From Enterococcus thailandicus (lineage in GTDB: Bacteria; Bacillota; Bacilli; Lactobacillales; Enterococcaceae), in contig NZ_JXLE01000004.1 in NCBI RefSeq assembly GCF_001886265.1, forward strand, positions 100,584 through 164,583: DNA of 64,000 nt, written 5' to 3'. The translations under genes and the position numbers were made by a program. The notes below the pieces were generated by a model. It was not told where the DNA came from, searched no databases, and worked only from the letters and a program-made list of their open reading frames with translations. Shown here one piece after another: positions 7,150 through 17,287 of this stretch. Every line of letters begins with the position of its first letter. Position 1 is the stretch's first letter.

Positions 7150-7713
7150 ATGAAACACACAAAATTAGCAACAACAGTCGTAACTTTGGCAGCAGCAGGA
7201 ATGTTTTTAACAGCTTGTGGCTCAGATTCAGATAAAGGAACAGCAGCATCTTCTTCAAGCACTGCTTCAACAACAGAAGTAGTTTCAGGTGCATCAGTAA
7301 GTGATAAAGCAAGCGACTTAGAAAAAGCATTAGGTGCTGACGGTAACTGGATCGTTGCAACCACTGCAGACGTTACATTTGATAACGACGTAACCGTTGC
7401 TGGTGAATTCCACGACAAAGGTGAAGCAAGTAACGATATCTACCGTAAATTTGCTTTGTATGCACAAGATGATAAACATACAGTAACAGATGAATATACA
7501 GTAACAGTTCCAACATTGATCGTTGAATCAGAAAACTTCAACATCGTTCACGGAACAGTTAAAGGAAACATCGAAGTAAAAGCAAACGGCTTTGTTTTAA
7601 ACGGTGCTAAAGTTGACGGAAACATCACATTTGAAAAACAAGAATATAAAGATTCTGCTGTTTTAGATGAAGATGGTGCATCAGTAACTGGTGACGTAAC
7701 AGTCGCTGAATAA
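7150..7713 (+). CDS. Lipoprotein with beta-strand repeats, unknown function
   Basis: This 187-residue protein has a lipoprotein signal with lipobox LTAC (Cys23) followed by a Ser/Thr-rich linker to about residue 50. The mature domain contains a recurring strand pattern near the C-terminus, TVKGNIEV, KVDGNITF and SVTGDVTV, suggesting a short beta-solenoid like that of polymer-forming (bactofilin-like) proteins, although those are cytoplasmic. It would be anchored to the outer face of the membrane. A GGAGG site precedes the ATG. It is monocistronic, with its own terminator. I do not know its role. Confidence 0.75.
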   Translation: MKHTKLATTVVTLAAAGMFLTACGSDSDKGTAASSSSTASTTEVVSGASVSDKASDLEKALGADGNWIVATTADVTFDNDVTVAGEFHDKGEASNDIYRKFALYAQDDKHTVTDEYTVTVPTLIVESENFNIVHGTVKGNIEVKANGFVLNGAKVDGNITFEKQEYKDSAVLDEDGASVTGDVTVAE

Positions 7714-7776
7714 AATGATGTATTTAACTAAATAACATCTAGCTTTTTCACCAAGTGATCTTGGTAGAGAGAAGTA

Positions 7777-7806
7777 ATCCAGAGGAGAAGTCCTCTGGAT
7801 TTTTTT
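7777..7806 (+). terminator. Terminator after the lipoprotein gene
   Basis: The perfect stem ATCCAGAGGA with TCCTCTGGAT around a GAAG tetraloop is followed by six Ts. Confidence 0.9.
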
Positions 7807-7839
7807 GTGTTGTGAAGAGATGGTAATTGATTCAAAAAT

Positions 7840-7853
7840 TGTTATCGTTAACA
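7840..7853. promoter_or_regulatory. cre site upstream of the GH13 gene
   Basis: TGTTATCGTTAACA matches TGWAANCGNTNWCA at 13 of 14 positions. It lies about 220 bp before the glucosidase start and 80 bp upstream of its likely promoter, consistent with CcpA control. Confidence 0.5.
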
Positions 7854-7932
7854 TTCATCACGAATATTCTTTCTAGTGATTGTTGTGAAAGGCTTTTTGT
7901 TTTTTTAATGAAAAACGACAAGAAACGGTCTA

Positions 7933-7961
7933 TTTACTATTTGATTTAGTCACGCTACAAT
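7933..7961 (+). promoter_or_regulatory. Promoter of the GH13 glucosidase gene
   Basis: TTTACT at 7933 and TACAAT at 7956 with a 17-base spacer. Transcription would begin near 7968, placing the MalR-like box at 8008 about 40 bases downstream. Confidence 0.5.
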
Positions 7962-8007
7962 TCAATCAACAAGATTTAAAGGGAAAAAGCTAATTTAGTT
8001 GAACAAA

Positions 8008-8025
8008 AACGTAAGCGATTTCTTT
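8008..8025. promoter_or_regulatory. MalR-like operator
   Basis: AACGTAAGCGATTTCTTT matches the palindromic operator at 52094-52111 (AACGCAACCGATTGCGTT) in 14 of 18 positions. This suggests that the LacI-type regulator of the maltose locus also acts here. Confidence 0.45.
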
Positions 8026-8058
8026 TTTTGCTTTAGTAAATGTGCAGGAGGAATGAAT

Positions 8059-9672
8059 ATGAGTGAACAGTGGTGGCAACGCGCAGTCGTTTATCAAATT
8101 TATCCACGTAGTTTTCAAGATACAAATGGAGATGGAATTGGCGATTTACAAGGAATCATTCGGCGATTAGATTATTTAGAAAATTTAGGGATTGATGCTA
8201 TCTGGCTTTCACCTGTTTATCAATCACCGAACGACGATAATGGGTACGACATCAGTAATTACGAAGAAATCATGAGTGAGTTTGGCACGATGACGGATAT
8301 GGAAGAATTGATTGCAGAAGGAAGAAAGAAAAATATCCGAATCATTATGGATTTGGTAGTCAATCATACCTCAGATGAACATGCTTGGTTTGTTGAAGCA
8401 CGCAAGAGTCCAGAAAATCCTTATCGTGATTACTACATTTGGCGTGACCCTGTTGCCGGTCAGGTGCCTAATGAGCTGCGTTCTACTTTTAGTGGTTCTG
8501 CTTGGGAATTGGATGAGGCATCAGGACAATATTTCTTGCATTTATTTAGTAAAAAACAACCGGATTTAAACTGGGAAAATGAAAAAGTCCGTCAAGAAGT
8601 CTATGACATGATGAATTTTTGGATTGAGAAAGGCGTCGGCGGATTCCGAATGGACGTGATTGATTTGATAGGCAAACTTCCAGATCAAGAAATTACAGGA
8701 AATGGACCAAGACTTCATGAATATTTACAGGAAATGAATACTGAAACGTTTGGTGGAAAAGATCTCTTAACGGTTGGCGAAACATGGGGTGCCACGCCAG
8801 AAATTGCGAAGCGATATTCTGATCCAAAGCGAAATGAACTATCTATGGTTTTCCAATTTGAACATGTTGGCTTAGACCAACAAGTAGGAAAAGAAAAATG
8901 GGATTTAGCACCATTAGATTTAACCAAGTTGAAGGAAGTATTGTCAAAATGGCAAACTTCTTTAGGAAACGAAGGATGGAATAGTTTATTTTGGAATAAC
9001 CATGATTTGCCGCGAATCGTTTCAAGATGGGGAAACGACCAACAGTATCGAGTAGAGAGTGCCAAACTGTTTGCGATTCTTTTGCACATGATGAAAGGGA
9101 CGCCGTATATTTATCAAGGAGAAGAAATTGGAATGACGAATTATCCGATTTCTGACATTTCAGAAGCAGAAGACATTGAAACCATCAATATGTATCATGA
9201 ACGAATTGAAAAAGGCTATACCAAAGAAGAAATTATTCGGTCAATCAATACAAAAGGACGAGATAACGCACGTACCCCAATGCAATGGGACGACAGTCCA
9301 AACGGTGGCTTCACTACAGGAACACCATGGTTACATGTGAATCCAAACTATCAAACGATCAATGTGGAACAAGCATTAACAGATTCGAGTTCGATTTTTT
9401 ATACCTATCAGCAATTGATTGCTTTACGAAAAGAACATGACGTTATTGTGTGGGGGGAGTATGAATTAGTGCAAACATCCACAGAGATTTTTGCTTATTT
9501 ACGTAGTTTAGGTGATGAAAAATGGCTGATTGCATGCAATTTATCTGAACAAAGTCAGACACTTTCAGTTCCAAAAAGTAAAGAAATTATTTTAACCAAC
9601 TATGAATTGACTGAGGTACCTGTTGGGGAAGTGACGATGCGTCCTTATGAAGCGTTTGTGTTAAAGGTTTGA
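8059..9672 (+). CDS. GH13 alpha-1,6-glucosidase (oligo-1,6-/dextran glucosidase type)
   Basis: This 537-residue intracellular enzyme has a (beta/alpha)8 barrel beginning WWQRAVVYQIYPRSFQDTNG. The catalytic triad is visible: Asp199 in GFRMDVID (nucleophile), Glu241 in TVGETWG (acid/base) and Asp316 in NNHDLPR. Val200 directly after the nucleophile is, in this family, the residue associated with alpha-1,6 specificity, so isomaltose, panose or isomaltooligosaccharides are likelier substrates than maltose. The length matches DexB-type enzymes. The ATG at 8059 is 7 bases from AGGAGG; an ATG at 8053 is too close. A MalR-like box and a cre site upstream suggest control with the maltose genes 40 kb away. 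Confidence 0.88.
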   Translation: MSEQWWQRAVVYQIYPRSFQDTNGDGIGDLQGIIRRLDYLENLGIDAIWLSPVYQSPNDDNGYDISNYEEIMSEFGTMTDMEELIAEGRKKNIRIIMDLVVNHTSDEHAWFVEARKSPENPYRDYYIWRDPVAGQVPNELRSTFSGSAWELDEASGQYFLHLFSKKQPDLNWENEKVRQEVYDMMNFWIEKGVGGFRMDVIDLIGKLPDQEITGNGPRLHEYLQEMNTETFGGKDLLTVGETWGATPEIAKRYSDPKRNELSMVFQFEHVGLDQQVGKEKWDLAPLDLTKLKEVLSKWQTSLGNEGWNSLFWNNHDLPRIVSRWGNDQQYRVESAKLFAILLHMMKGTPYIYQGEEIGMTNYPISDISEAEDIETINMYHERIEKGYTKEEIIRSINTKGRDNARTPMQWDDSPNGGFTTGTPWLHVNPNYQTINVEQALTDSSSIFYTYQQLIALRKEHDVIVWGEYELVQTSTEIFAYLRSLGDEKWLIACNLSEQSQTLSVPKSKEIILTNYELTEVPVGEVTMRPYEAFVLKV

Positions 9673-10121
9673 CAAGAAATAAACGATAAAAGTCAGGCAG
9701 TTCCAATAATTTTCGTGAGCTGTCTGTCTTTATTGACAACTTATTACGAAAAAATAGGTATAGATTTTTGACAAATAATCCAAAGCATCATATGATATGC
9801 ACACATGATTTTTTCAACAAAGGTATACAATTGTTTTGTAACCTTAAATAACGAAAATTAAGATGTTTGAATCATTTTTTTCGTGAAAAGAAAGAGTAGC
9901 TAACAAATGCAACCGGCGTGGTTCAAATCATTGGAAGTTTTTGCTTGAGTAATAATTCTTGATCAGAAACTTTACATAAATTCGCTCCAATTCATTTACA
10001 ATTCAAACACACACAAGAAAACTTAGTAAAAGAGACGAACTCACCTGAGGGAGAGAAGGATTCTTTTTTTCTGAGTTTTTTTGTTGTTTTTAAGAAAAAA
10101 TCGTTAAGAAGAGTGATATTT
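9673..10121. other. Intergenic region with weak hairpins
   Basis: After the glucosidase an imperfect hairpin (about 9688-9733, AGTCAGGCAG with CTGTCTGTCTT) may act as its terminator. The rest is AT-rich without a credible gene. At 10042-10083 an AACTCA/TGAGTT inverted repeat with a T run could be a minor terminator. Confidence 0.4.
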
Positions 10122-10150
10122 TTGAAACATTTTGGTTGAAATGCTATTCT
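10122..10150 (+). promoter_or_regulatory. Promoter of the broken NADH-oxidase-like gene
   Basis: TTGAAA at 10122 and TATTCT at 10145 with a 17-base spacer; the predicted start is about 26 bases before the ATG. Confidence 0.5.
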
Positions 10151-10182
10151 GCAAATAGGAAGATCAGAAAAGGAGAACATAG

Positions 10183-11484
10183 ATGAAGATTGTAATCATT
10201 GGTGGTTCATTCGCAGGAATCCGCGCAGCTCAATTACTTAACGAAGCGTGTCCACAAGCAGAAATCTATTTGATCGAAAAACAAAATGAAATCGGTTTTA
10301 TCCCAAGTAGCTTTCATCTGCTTTTGACGAAACAAATCGTTGATAAAAAACAAAGTCACTGGATAACAAAAGAAAGACTTGAAGAAACTAGTCGAATCAA
10401 TGTATTGACACAAAAGTCAGCGATTGGATTAGTTGAAAACGAAGTGTTATTAGACAACGGCGAAAAGGTGCCTTTTGACCAATTGATTATTGCGACGGGT
10501 TCAGCACAAAGCTTTAAACGATTGGACGAGGCTGAGGCACAGCATATTTATTCAGTTAAGAGTGGAACCAATTTTACTGAGCTGGAAACAGTGCTCGCAC
10601 AAGCGGATAAAGTAGCGGTGGTTGGGGGCGGCCAAGTGGGTGTGGAATTAGCAGAAGACTTAACAACTCTAGGGAAGAAAGTTGATCTTTATGAAAGCCG
10701 CAACCAGATTTTGTTTCGTTATCTTGATGAACAAATGACAGAGCCAATCCTGAATGAGATGACAAAAAGCGGCATACAGCTTTTCTTGAATGAACAAGTC
10801 CAAGTTTTAGCCGATAAAAATGGTGCTATTTTAGAATCTGAAAAACGCAAAGCTCGTTATGATGTAGTTTTATTAGCGAATCATACGCGCCCAGATAACC
10901 GTTTGTGGGCAGAGACTATCAAGCTGAATGATGATGGAACGATTTGGGTAGACGACTATTTACGAACTTCACGAAAAGATGTGTATGCTATTGGCGATGC
11001 CATCCAAGTAACCTTTCGACCAACACAAGAAAAAATGTATGTTTCGCTAGTGAACAATGCCATTCGAACAGCACAAGTAGTTAGTCAAACAATCAGCGGC
11101 AAACCGACGAAAGATGTGGGCACCTACCGACCCGTTGGTAATAAATAGTTTGGTCACTTTGTTGGCAGTGTAGGCTTAACGGAAAGTGAACGATTTTTTT
11201 ATGCAAGAAAAGTTCGGAAAATCAATCAAGAACATCGTGTTTCGCTGACGAATAATGAAAAGATTTCTCTTCAGTTATTAGTTGATCAAGAGACGGATCA
11301 GTTGATTGGTGCACAACTTCAAAGTAAATCATCGGTTTTCCGATTATTGGATTTATTGACGATTGCGATTGAGCAGCAGTGGACGCTACAACAACTGGAA
11401 GCGCATGAGTTATTTTTCCAACCAGAATACCGGACTCCAGAAACGATTTTGACAGAGATGAGTGGGTCTTCCTATGAGGATTGA
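10183..11484 (+). pseudogene. FAD/NAD-dependent oxidoreductase (NADH oxidase/peroxidase-like) with internal amber codon
   Basis: The first 321 codons encode the FAD domain (IVIIGGSFAGIRAA), the NAD domain (VAVVGGGQVGVELAEDL, about 142-160) and the second FAD motif (DVYAIGDA). TAG at 11146-11148 stops it, but the same frame continues without another stop to 11484 and encodes a C-terminal dimerisation domain typical of Nox/Npr enzymes (FGHFVGSVGLTESE, later IGAQLQSK and FFQPEYRTPET). The full length of about 432 matches the family, so one nonsense change separates it from an intact gene. The redox-active Cys of the family (FLSCG) is replaced by serine (FIPSSF). The gene overlaps the Mga-like regulator, which precedes glpK. 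Confidence 0.85.
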
Positions 11485-12934
11485 AGAATTACTAGAAAAG
11501 AAGGAGCAACTACAAGTAACAATTTTACGTCAGTTGGTCTTGCGAGGTGGACAGGCATCCCTGAATGAGTTACGTCATGAGGTGGATTTGTCCAAGTCAT
11601 CCTTTGATTCCTACTTGGAAGAAATTGAACTGATTGGTTTAAGTATGCAAAAAAAAGTAGAAGTTGTTCGAACCGATTATCAAGTAATCTTGTCTTTGGA
11701 TGAAACAGTAAGTTTGGAACAAATTGTGTTACATCTTTTACAAGATAGCTTGAAATATAAATTACTGACATATTTATTGGAACATCAGCAAGCTTCAATC
11801 GTTCAATTAGCAACGGCTTTTTCTATCAGTGAGTCGTCTGTTTTTCGTAAAATCAAAGAATTAAATCTATTATTGAAAGAGTTTGGAATCCAGATAAAGA
11901 ATGGTCAACTTTACGGAGAAGAACTCCAAGTACGGTATTTTTATTACGAATTATTCCAATTTATTCCTGAAGAACAACGTCCACTTTATCTTCAAAATAC
12001 ACCAGATAAAAAGACCATTATTTTAGGGTTGGAAAATGTGTTAGAAACTAGTTTTTCCGCATTTTCGACTGCCCAACTAGCTTGTTGGGTTGGAATTACG
12101 AAGAAGCGATTGGTGAGCGAAAAAACTACTTTTTCAACTTTGCGGGAAAAGAAAAAGCTGTATCAAGAGGACCGGCTATATCAAGCAGTTGACTCGATCT
12201 TGATTTTATATTTGAGTCGATTAGCAGCGGATTTAAGTGCATATGAAACACTGATGTTTTATAGTTTTTTTGTTTCTTTTTCTATTTTAGAAGAGGAGAC
12301 TTTTTACCAATATGAGTTAACCCGAAGCAAAAAATTACCAACTGCGGTTTTGGATACATACATTCGAGAAACAATGTTATGGCATTACCGTCCAAGGAGA
12401 TTAAAAATTAGTGAAGAAAAGGCTGTGGGGTATCAACTCTCGCAAATCAACAATGAATTATATTTCTTTTATGGTAAATTAACGATTTATGATCGTAAAC
12501 ATTTGCTCGAACAGCAGAAAAAAATGCTTGGTCATTCTTTAAGCAAGTTATTGGAACAACTAAAAGAAACAGCAATCAAGCAGTTACCTGCGAAAAAGTT
12601 TGATGCTCAAACGTTGGATAACTTAATGATTTTATATGCCAGCGTTCTGATGATGATTGATTTTTATATTGCTAAATTGGTAGTTATCGGGATTGATTTG
12701 ACAACGTTACCGATTTACCGCATTGCTTTCCAACAATTTTTATTGAGCGAGCTTAAGGGAATCAGCGGTGTTCAGGTAGAATCGTATCAAGAAGGGAAAA
12801 AATACGATCTTATCATAACGTTTAATCAAATCAATAAGGAAGAGAATCGGTATTATCTTTCTGAATTTGCTTCTAGTTATGACATTGTGCGATTGAAAAA
12901 ACAAATTGAACGCTACAAAAAAGAAAAAAATTAA
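11474..12934 (+). CDS. Mga-type helix-turn-helix regulator
   Basis: This 486-residue protein has an N-terminal winged helix (about 15-60), a second HTH of the Mga kind near residues 95-130 (ASIVQLATAFSISESSVFRK) and a long helical C-terminal region. That architecture is seen in Mga/AtxA-like regulators, whose C-terminal part often carries PRD-like and EIIB-like domains. It probably activates a neighbouring operon; glpKOF downstream is the obvious candidate (inference). The start overlaps the end of the broken oxidoreductase gene by 11 bases, suggesting coupling. ATG at 11474 and GTG at 11462 are both possible and neither has a strong ribosome site. Confidence 0.8.
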   Translation: MRIEELLEKKEQLQVTILRQLVLRGGQASLNELRHEVDLSKSSFDSYLEEIELIGLSMQKKVEVVRTDYQVILSLDETVSLEQIVLHLLQDSLKYKLLTYLLEHQQASIVQLATAFSISESSVFRKIKELNLLLKEFGIQIKNGQLYGEELQVRYFYYELFQFIPEEQRPLYLQNTPDKKTIILGLENVLETSFSAFSTAQLACWVGITKKRLVSEKTTFSTLREKKKLYQEDRLYQAVDSILILYLSRLAADLSAYETLMFYSFFVSFSILEEETFYQYELTRSKKLPTAVLDTYIRETMLWHYRPRRLKISEEKAVGYQLSQINNELYFFYGKLTIYDRKHLLEQQKKMLGHSLSKLLEQLKETAIKQLPAKKFDAQTLDNLMILYASVLMMIDFYIAKLVVIGIDLTTLPIYRIAFQQFLLSELKGISGVQVESYQEGKKYDLIITFNQINKEENRYYLSEFASSYDIVRLKKQIERYKKEKN

Positions 12935-12969
12935 TATCTTTGAAAACCAGATGTATCAAGGGGTTGAAA

Positions 12970-13021
12970 GAAAACTGTCAAAAATAATTCAAAAAAATCA
13001 ATTTTTGGCAGTTTCTTTTTT
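12970..13021 (+). terminator. Terminator before glpK
   Basis: GAAAACTGTCAAAAAT pairs with ATTTTTGGCAGTTTC around an A-rich loop and is followed by a T run. It separates the regulator from the glp operon. Confidence 0.85.
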
Positions 13022-13037
13022 TAAATACATTGTATGA

Positions 13038-14579
<1,542 letters not shown>

Positions 14580-14592
14580 GGGAGGAAAAACC

Positions 14593-16425
14593 ATGTTCTC
14601 AAAGAAAACACGACAAGCAAGTATTCAAGCAATGCAAAAAGAAGAGTTGGATTTACTCATCATTGGTGGTGGGATTACTGGTGCTGGGGTAGCAGTGCAA
14701 GCTGCTGCGGCTGGCATGAAGACTGGTTTAATCGAAATGCAAGATTTTGCTGAAGGAACTTCTTCACGTTCAACTAAACTAGTTCATGGTGGAATTCGTT
14801 ATTTGAAAAATTTTGATGTCGAAGTTGTAGCAGACACAGTTACTGAACGTGCTGTGGTACAGCAGATTGCACCACACATTCCTAAGCCAGATCCAATGCT
14901 ACTACCTATTTATGAAGATGAAGGTGCAACGACTTTCAATATGTTTTCTGTCAAAATTGCTATGGATTTATACGATCGTTTGGCTAATGTGATTGGGACA
15001 AAGTATGAAAATTATACATTGGCGTCAGATGAAGTTTTAAAACGTGAACCATTTTTGAAAAAAGAGGGGTTGTTAGGTGCGGGCGTGTACCTTGATTTTC
15101 GTAACAATGATGCACGATTAGTCATTGACAACATCAAAAAAGCAGCTGAAGATGGTGCTTACTTGGTAAGTAAAATGAAAGCGGTTGGCTTTTTGTATGA
15201 AGGAAATCAAATCGTTGGCGTTAAAGCAAGAGATTTATTGACCGACGAAGTAGTTGAAATCAAAGCAAAAGTTGTAATCAATACAAGTGGGCCTTGGGTC
15301 GATAAAGTTCGTAATATGAATTTCTCTCGGGCAGTTGTACCAAAAATGCGTCCGACAAAAGGGATTCATCTAGTTGTTGATAGCAAGAAATTACCAGTAC
15401 CACAACCAACTTACTTTGATACTGGCAAGCAAGATGGTCGAATGGTCTTCGCTATTCCTCGTGAAAACAAAACGTATTTTGGAACAACAGATACGGATTA
15501 TCAAGGAGAATATACTGATCCAAAAGTAACACAAGAAGATGTTGACTATCTTTTAGATGTTATCAATCATCGTTATCCAGAAGCAGCGATTACTTTAGAT
15601 GATATTGAAGCAAGCTGGGCGGGATTGCGTCCGTTATTGATTGGTAATTCTGGTTCAGATTACAATGGTGGCGATAATGGTTCCATCTCAGATAAAAGTT
15701 TTAATCAAGTGATTGATGCAGTAACTCAATTTAAAGAAAATCAACTTTCTCGAATTGAAGTCGAAGATGTCTTGAATCATTTAGAAAATAGTCGTGGCGA
15801 AAAAGATTTAGCACCATCTGCCATTTCTCGAGGAAGTTCTCTTGAAATCGAACCAGATGGATTAGTAACTTTGTCAGGTGGGAAAATTACCGATTACCGC
15901 AAGATGTCTGAAGGGGCATTGACCTTGATTCGCAAACTATTACAAGAAAAATATGACTTGACCTTCAAAGAAATTGATTCAAAAACCTATGCTATTTCCG
16001 GTGGCGATTTTGATCCAACAAAACTAGAAGAAACAGTCGAAGAATTAGCAAAAAGCGGTGTGGAAGCTGGCTTGTCTGAAGAAGATGCACGTTATATCGC
16101 TGATTTTTATGGGACGAATGCTAAACGAATCTTTGAATTAGCTAAAGAAATGACACCATATGCTGGGTTGAGTTTGGCAGAATCTGCTCGGTTACGTTAT
16201 GGGTTAGAAAATGAAATGGTTTTAACACCAGGTGATTACTTCATCCGTCGAACAAACCATCTGTTGTTTGAACGCGATCAGTTAGATGAATTAAAACAAC
16301 CTGTGATTGACGCAATTGCTACTTATTTCAACTGGTCTGAAGAAGAAAAAGAACAAGAAACAAGTCGCTTCAATCAATTGGTCGATGAGTCAGATTTACG
16401 TGAATTAAAGGAGGAGAATAAATGA
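14593..16425 (+). CDS. glpO: Alpha-glycerophosphate oxidase, FAD-dependent
   Basis: This 610-residue FAD enzyme oxidises glycerol 3-phosphate to dihydroxyacetone phosphate, using O2 and making H2O2, as known for enterococcal and streptococcal GlpO. The dinucleotide motif is DLLIIGGGITGAGVAVQAAA, followed by GTSSRSTKLVHGGIRYLKNF, the FAD/substrate motif of the GlpD/GlpO family. An acidic, asparagine-rich insert near residues 350-400 (SGSDYNGGDNGSISDKSF) marks GlpO rather than GlpD dehydrogenase. I place the start at 14593, 7 bases after GGAGG. Its last four bases overlap glpF. The peroxide it makes would normally call for an NADH peroxidase; the local oxidoreductase is broken. Confidence 0.95.
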   Translation: MFSKKTRQASIQAMQKEELDLLIIGGGITGAGVAVQAAAAGMKTGLIEMQDFAEGTSSRSTKLVHGGIRYLKNFDVEVVADTVTERAVVQQIAPHIPKPDPMLLPIYEDEGATTFNMFSVKIAMDLYDRLANVIGTKYENYTLASDEVLKREPFLKKEGLLGAGVYLDFRNNDARLVIDNIKKAAEDGAYLVSKMKAVGFLYEGNQIVGVKARDLLTDEVVEIKAKVVINTSGPWVDKVRNMNFSRAVVPKMRPTKGIHLVVDSKKLPVPQPTYFDTGKQDGRMVFAIPRENKTYFGTTDTDYQGEYTDPKVTQEDVDYLLDVINHRYPEAAITLDDIEASWAGLRPLLIGNSGSDYNGGDNGSISDKSFNQVIDAVTQFKENQLSRIEVEDVLNHLENSRGEKDLAPSAISRGSSLEIEPDGLVTLSGGKITDYRKMSEGALTLIRKLLQEKYDLTFKEIDSKTYAISGGDFDPTKLEETVEELAKSGVEAGLSEEDARYIADFYGTNAKRIFELAKEMTPYAGLSLAESARLRYGLENEMVLTPGDYFIRRTNHLLFERDQLDELKQPVIDAIATYFNWSEEEKEQETSRFNQLVDESDLRELKEENK

Positions 16426-17138
16426 GCGCAGAAATGACCCAAATCATGGGAGAGTTTATTGGTACGTTGATTTTAGTATTACTTGGTGATGGTGTCTGTG
16501 CAGCTGTTAACTTGAACAAGAGTAAAGCACAAGCGTCTGGTTGGATTGTCATTGCTTTAGGCTGGGGGATGGCAGTAACGATGGCTGTTTATATTTCTGG
16601 GTTTATGGGACCAGCCCACTTAAACCCTGCAGTTAGTATTGCAATGGCGATGACAGGTGCAATCGGTTGGAATCTTGTTTTTCCATTCATTATTGCTCAA
16701 ATGTTAGGTGCATTTCTTGGTGCAGTATTAGTATGGCTATCTTACTTACCACATTGGGAAGCAACGAAAGATCAAGGTGCTATTTTAGGAACGTTTGCCA
16801 CTGGACCAGCAATTAGAAATTATCCTGCAAACTTTATTACAGAGTTGATTGGGACCTTTGTTTTAGTTTTAGGTCTACTAGCATTTGGTGAAAATACATT
16901 TGCTGCTGGAACGAACGTATTTGCTGTTGGAGGCTTGATTTTAGCAATCGGTCTATCACTTGGTGGACCTACGGGATATGCAATCAATCCAGCTCGTGAC
17001 TTGGGTCCGCGTATTGCTCACGCCGTGTTACCAATTGGTAATAAAGGAACTTCGGACTGGGCGTATTCTTGGGTACCAGTTCTTGGACCAGTTGTTGGTG
17101 CCATCGTAGCTGTCGGTGTCTTTTCATTGATGGTTTGA
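16422..17138 (+). CDS. glpF: Glycerol uptake facilitator (aquaglyceroporin)
   Basis: This 238-residue MIP-family channel has six membrane helices. The two pore motifs are HLNPAVSIAMAM (about 67-78) and AINPARDLGPRIAHA (about 188-202); the Asp after NPAR is typical of glycerol-conducting members. It passes glycerol by facilitated diffusion for GlpK to trap. The ATG overlaps the glpO stop (ATGA type), with GGAGG upstream, so translation is coupled. The operon ends at the terminator that follows. Confidence 0.95.
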   Translation: MSAEMTQIMGEFIGTLILVLLGDGVCAAVNLNKSKAQASGWIVIALGWGMAVTMAVYISGFMGPAHLNPAVSIAMAMTGAIGWNLVFPFIIAQMLGAFLGAVLVWLSYLPHWEATKDQGAILGTFATGPAIRNYPANFITELIGTFVLVLGLLAFGENTFAAGTNVFAVGGLILAIGLSLGGPTGYAINPARDLGPRIAHAVLPIGNKGTSDWAYSWVPVLGPVVGAIVAVGVFSLMV

Positions 17139-17171
17139 TTATTAGACAAATTAAATCGTGAATCTTTATCA

Positions 17172-17204
17172 GTGTGAGGTGAAAATTTGCCTCACACTTT
17201 TTTT
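17172..17204 (+). terminator. Terminator of glpKOF
   Basis: The perfect stem GTGTGAGG with CCTCACAC is followed by seven Ts. Confidence 0.9.
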
Positions 17205-17221
17205 GCGGACAAGCATTTTAT

Positions 17222-17250
17222 TTTAACTTACAAAAAGTAAGTTGTATACT
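17222..17250 (+). promoter_or_regulatory. Promoter with palindromic operator for the VOC gene
   Basis: The perfect palindrome AACTTAC-AAAAA-GTAAGTT (17225-17243) fills the space between a TTTAAC -35 (17222) and a TATACT -10 (17245). This is a classic repressor position. The half site ACTTAC resembles those of HxlR/MarR-type sensors of quinones and aldehydes. The regulator is not adjacent. Confidence 0.65.
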
Positions 17251-17287
17251 GGATGTAATCAAATAAATAGAAAAAGAGGAAAGTGCG

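Noticed and set aside
10183-11148. A complete 321-residue oxidoreductase
   Set aside because: The frame continues after the TAG with the expected family C-terminal domain, so the short form is a truncated product.
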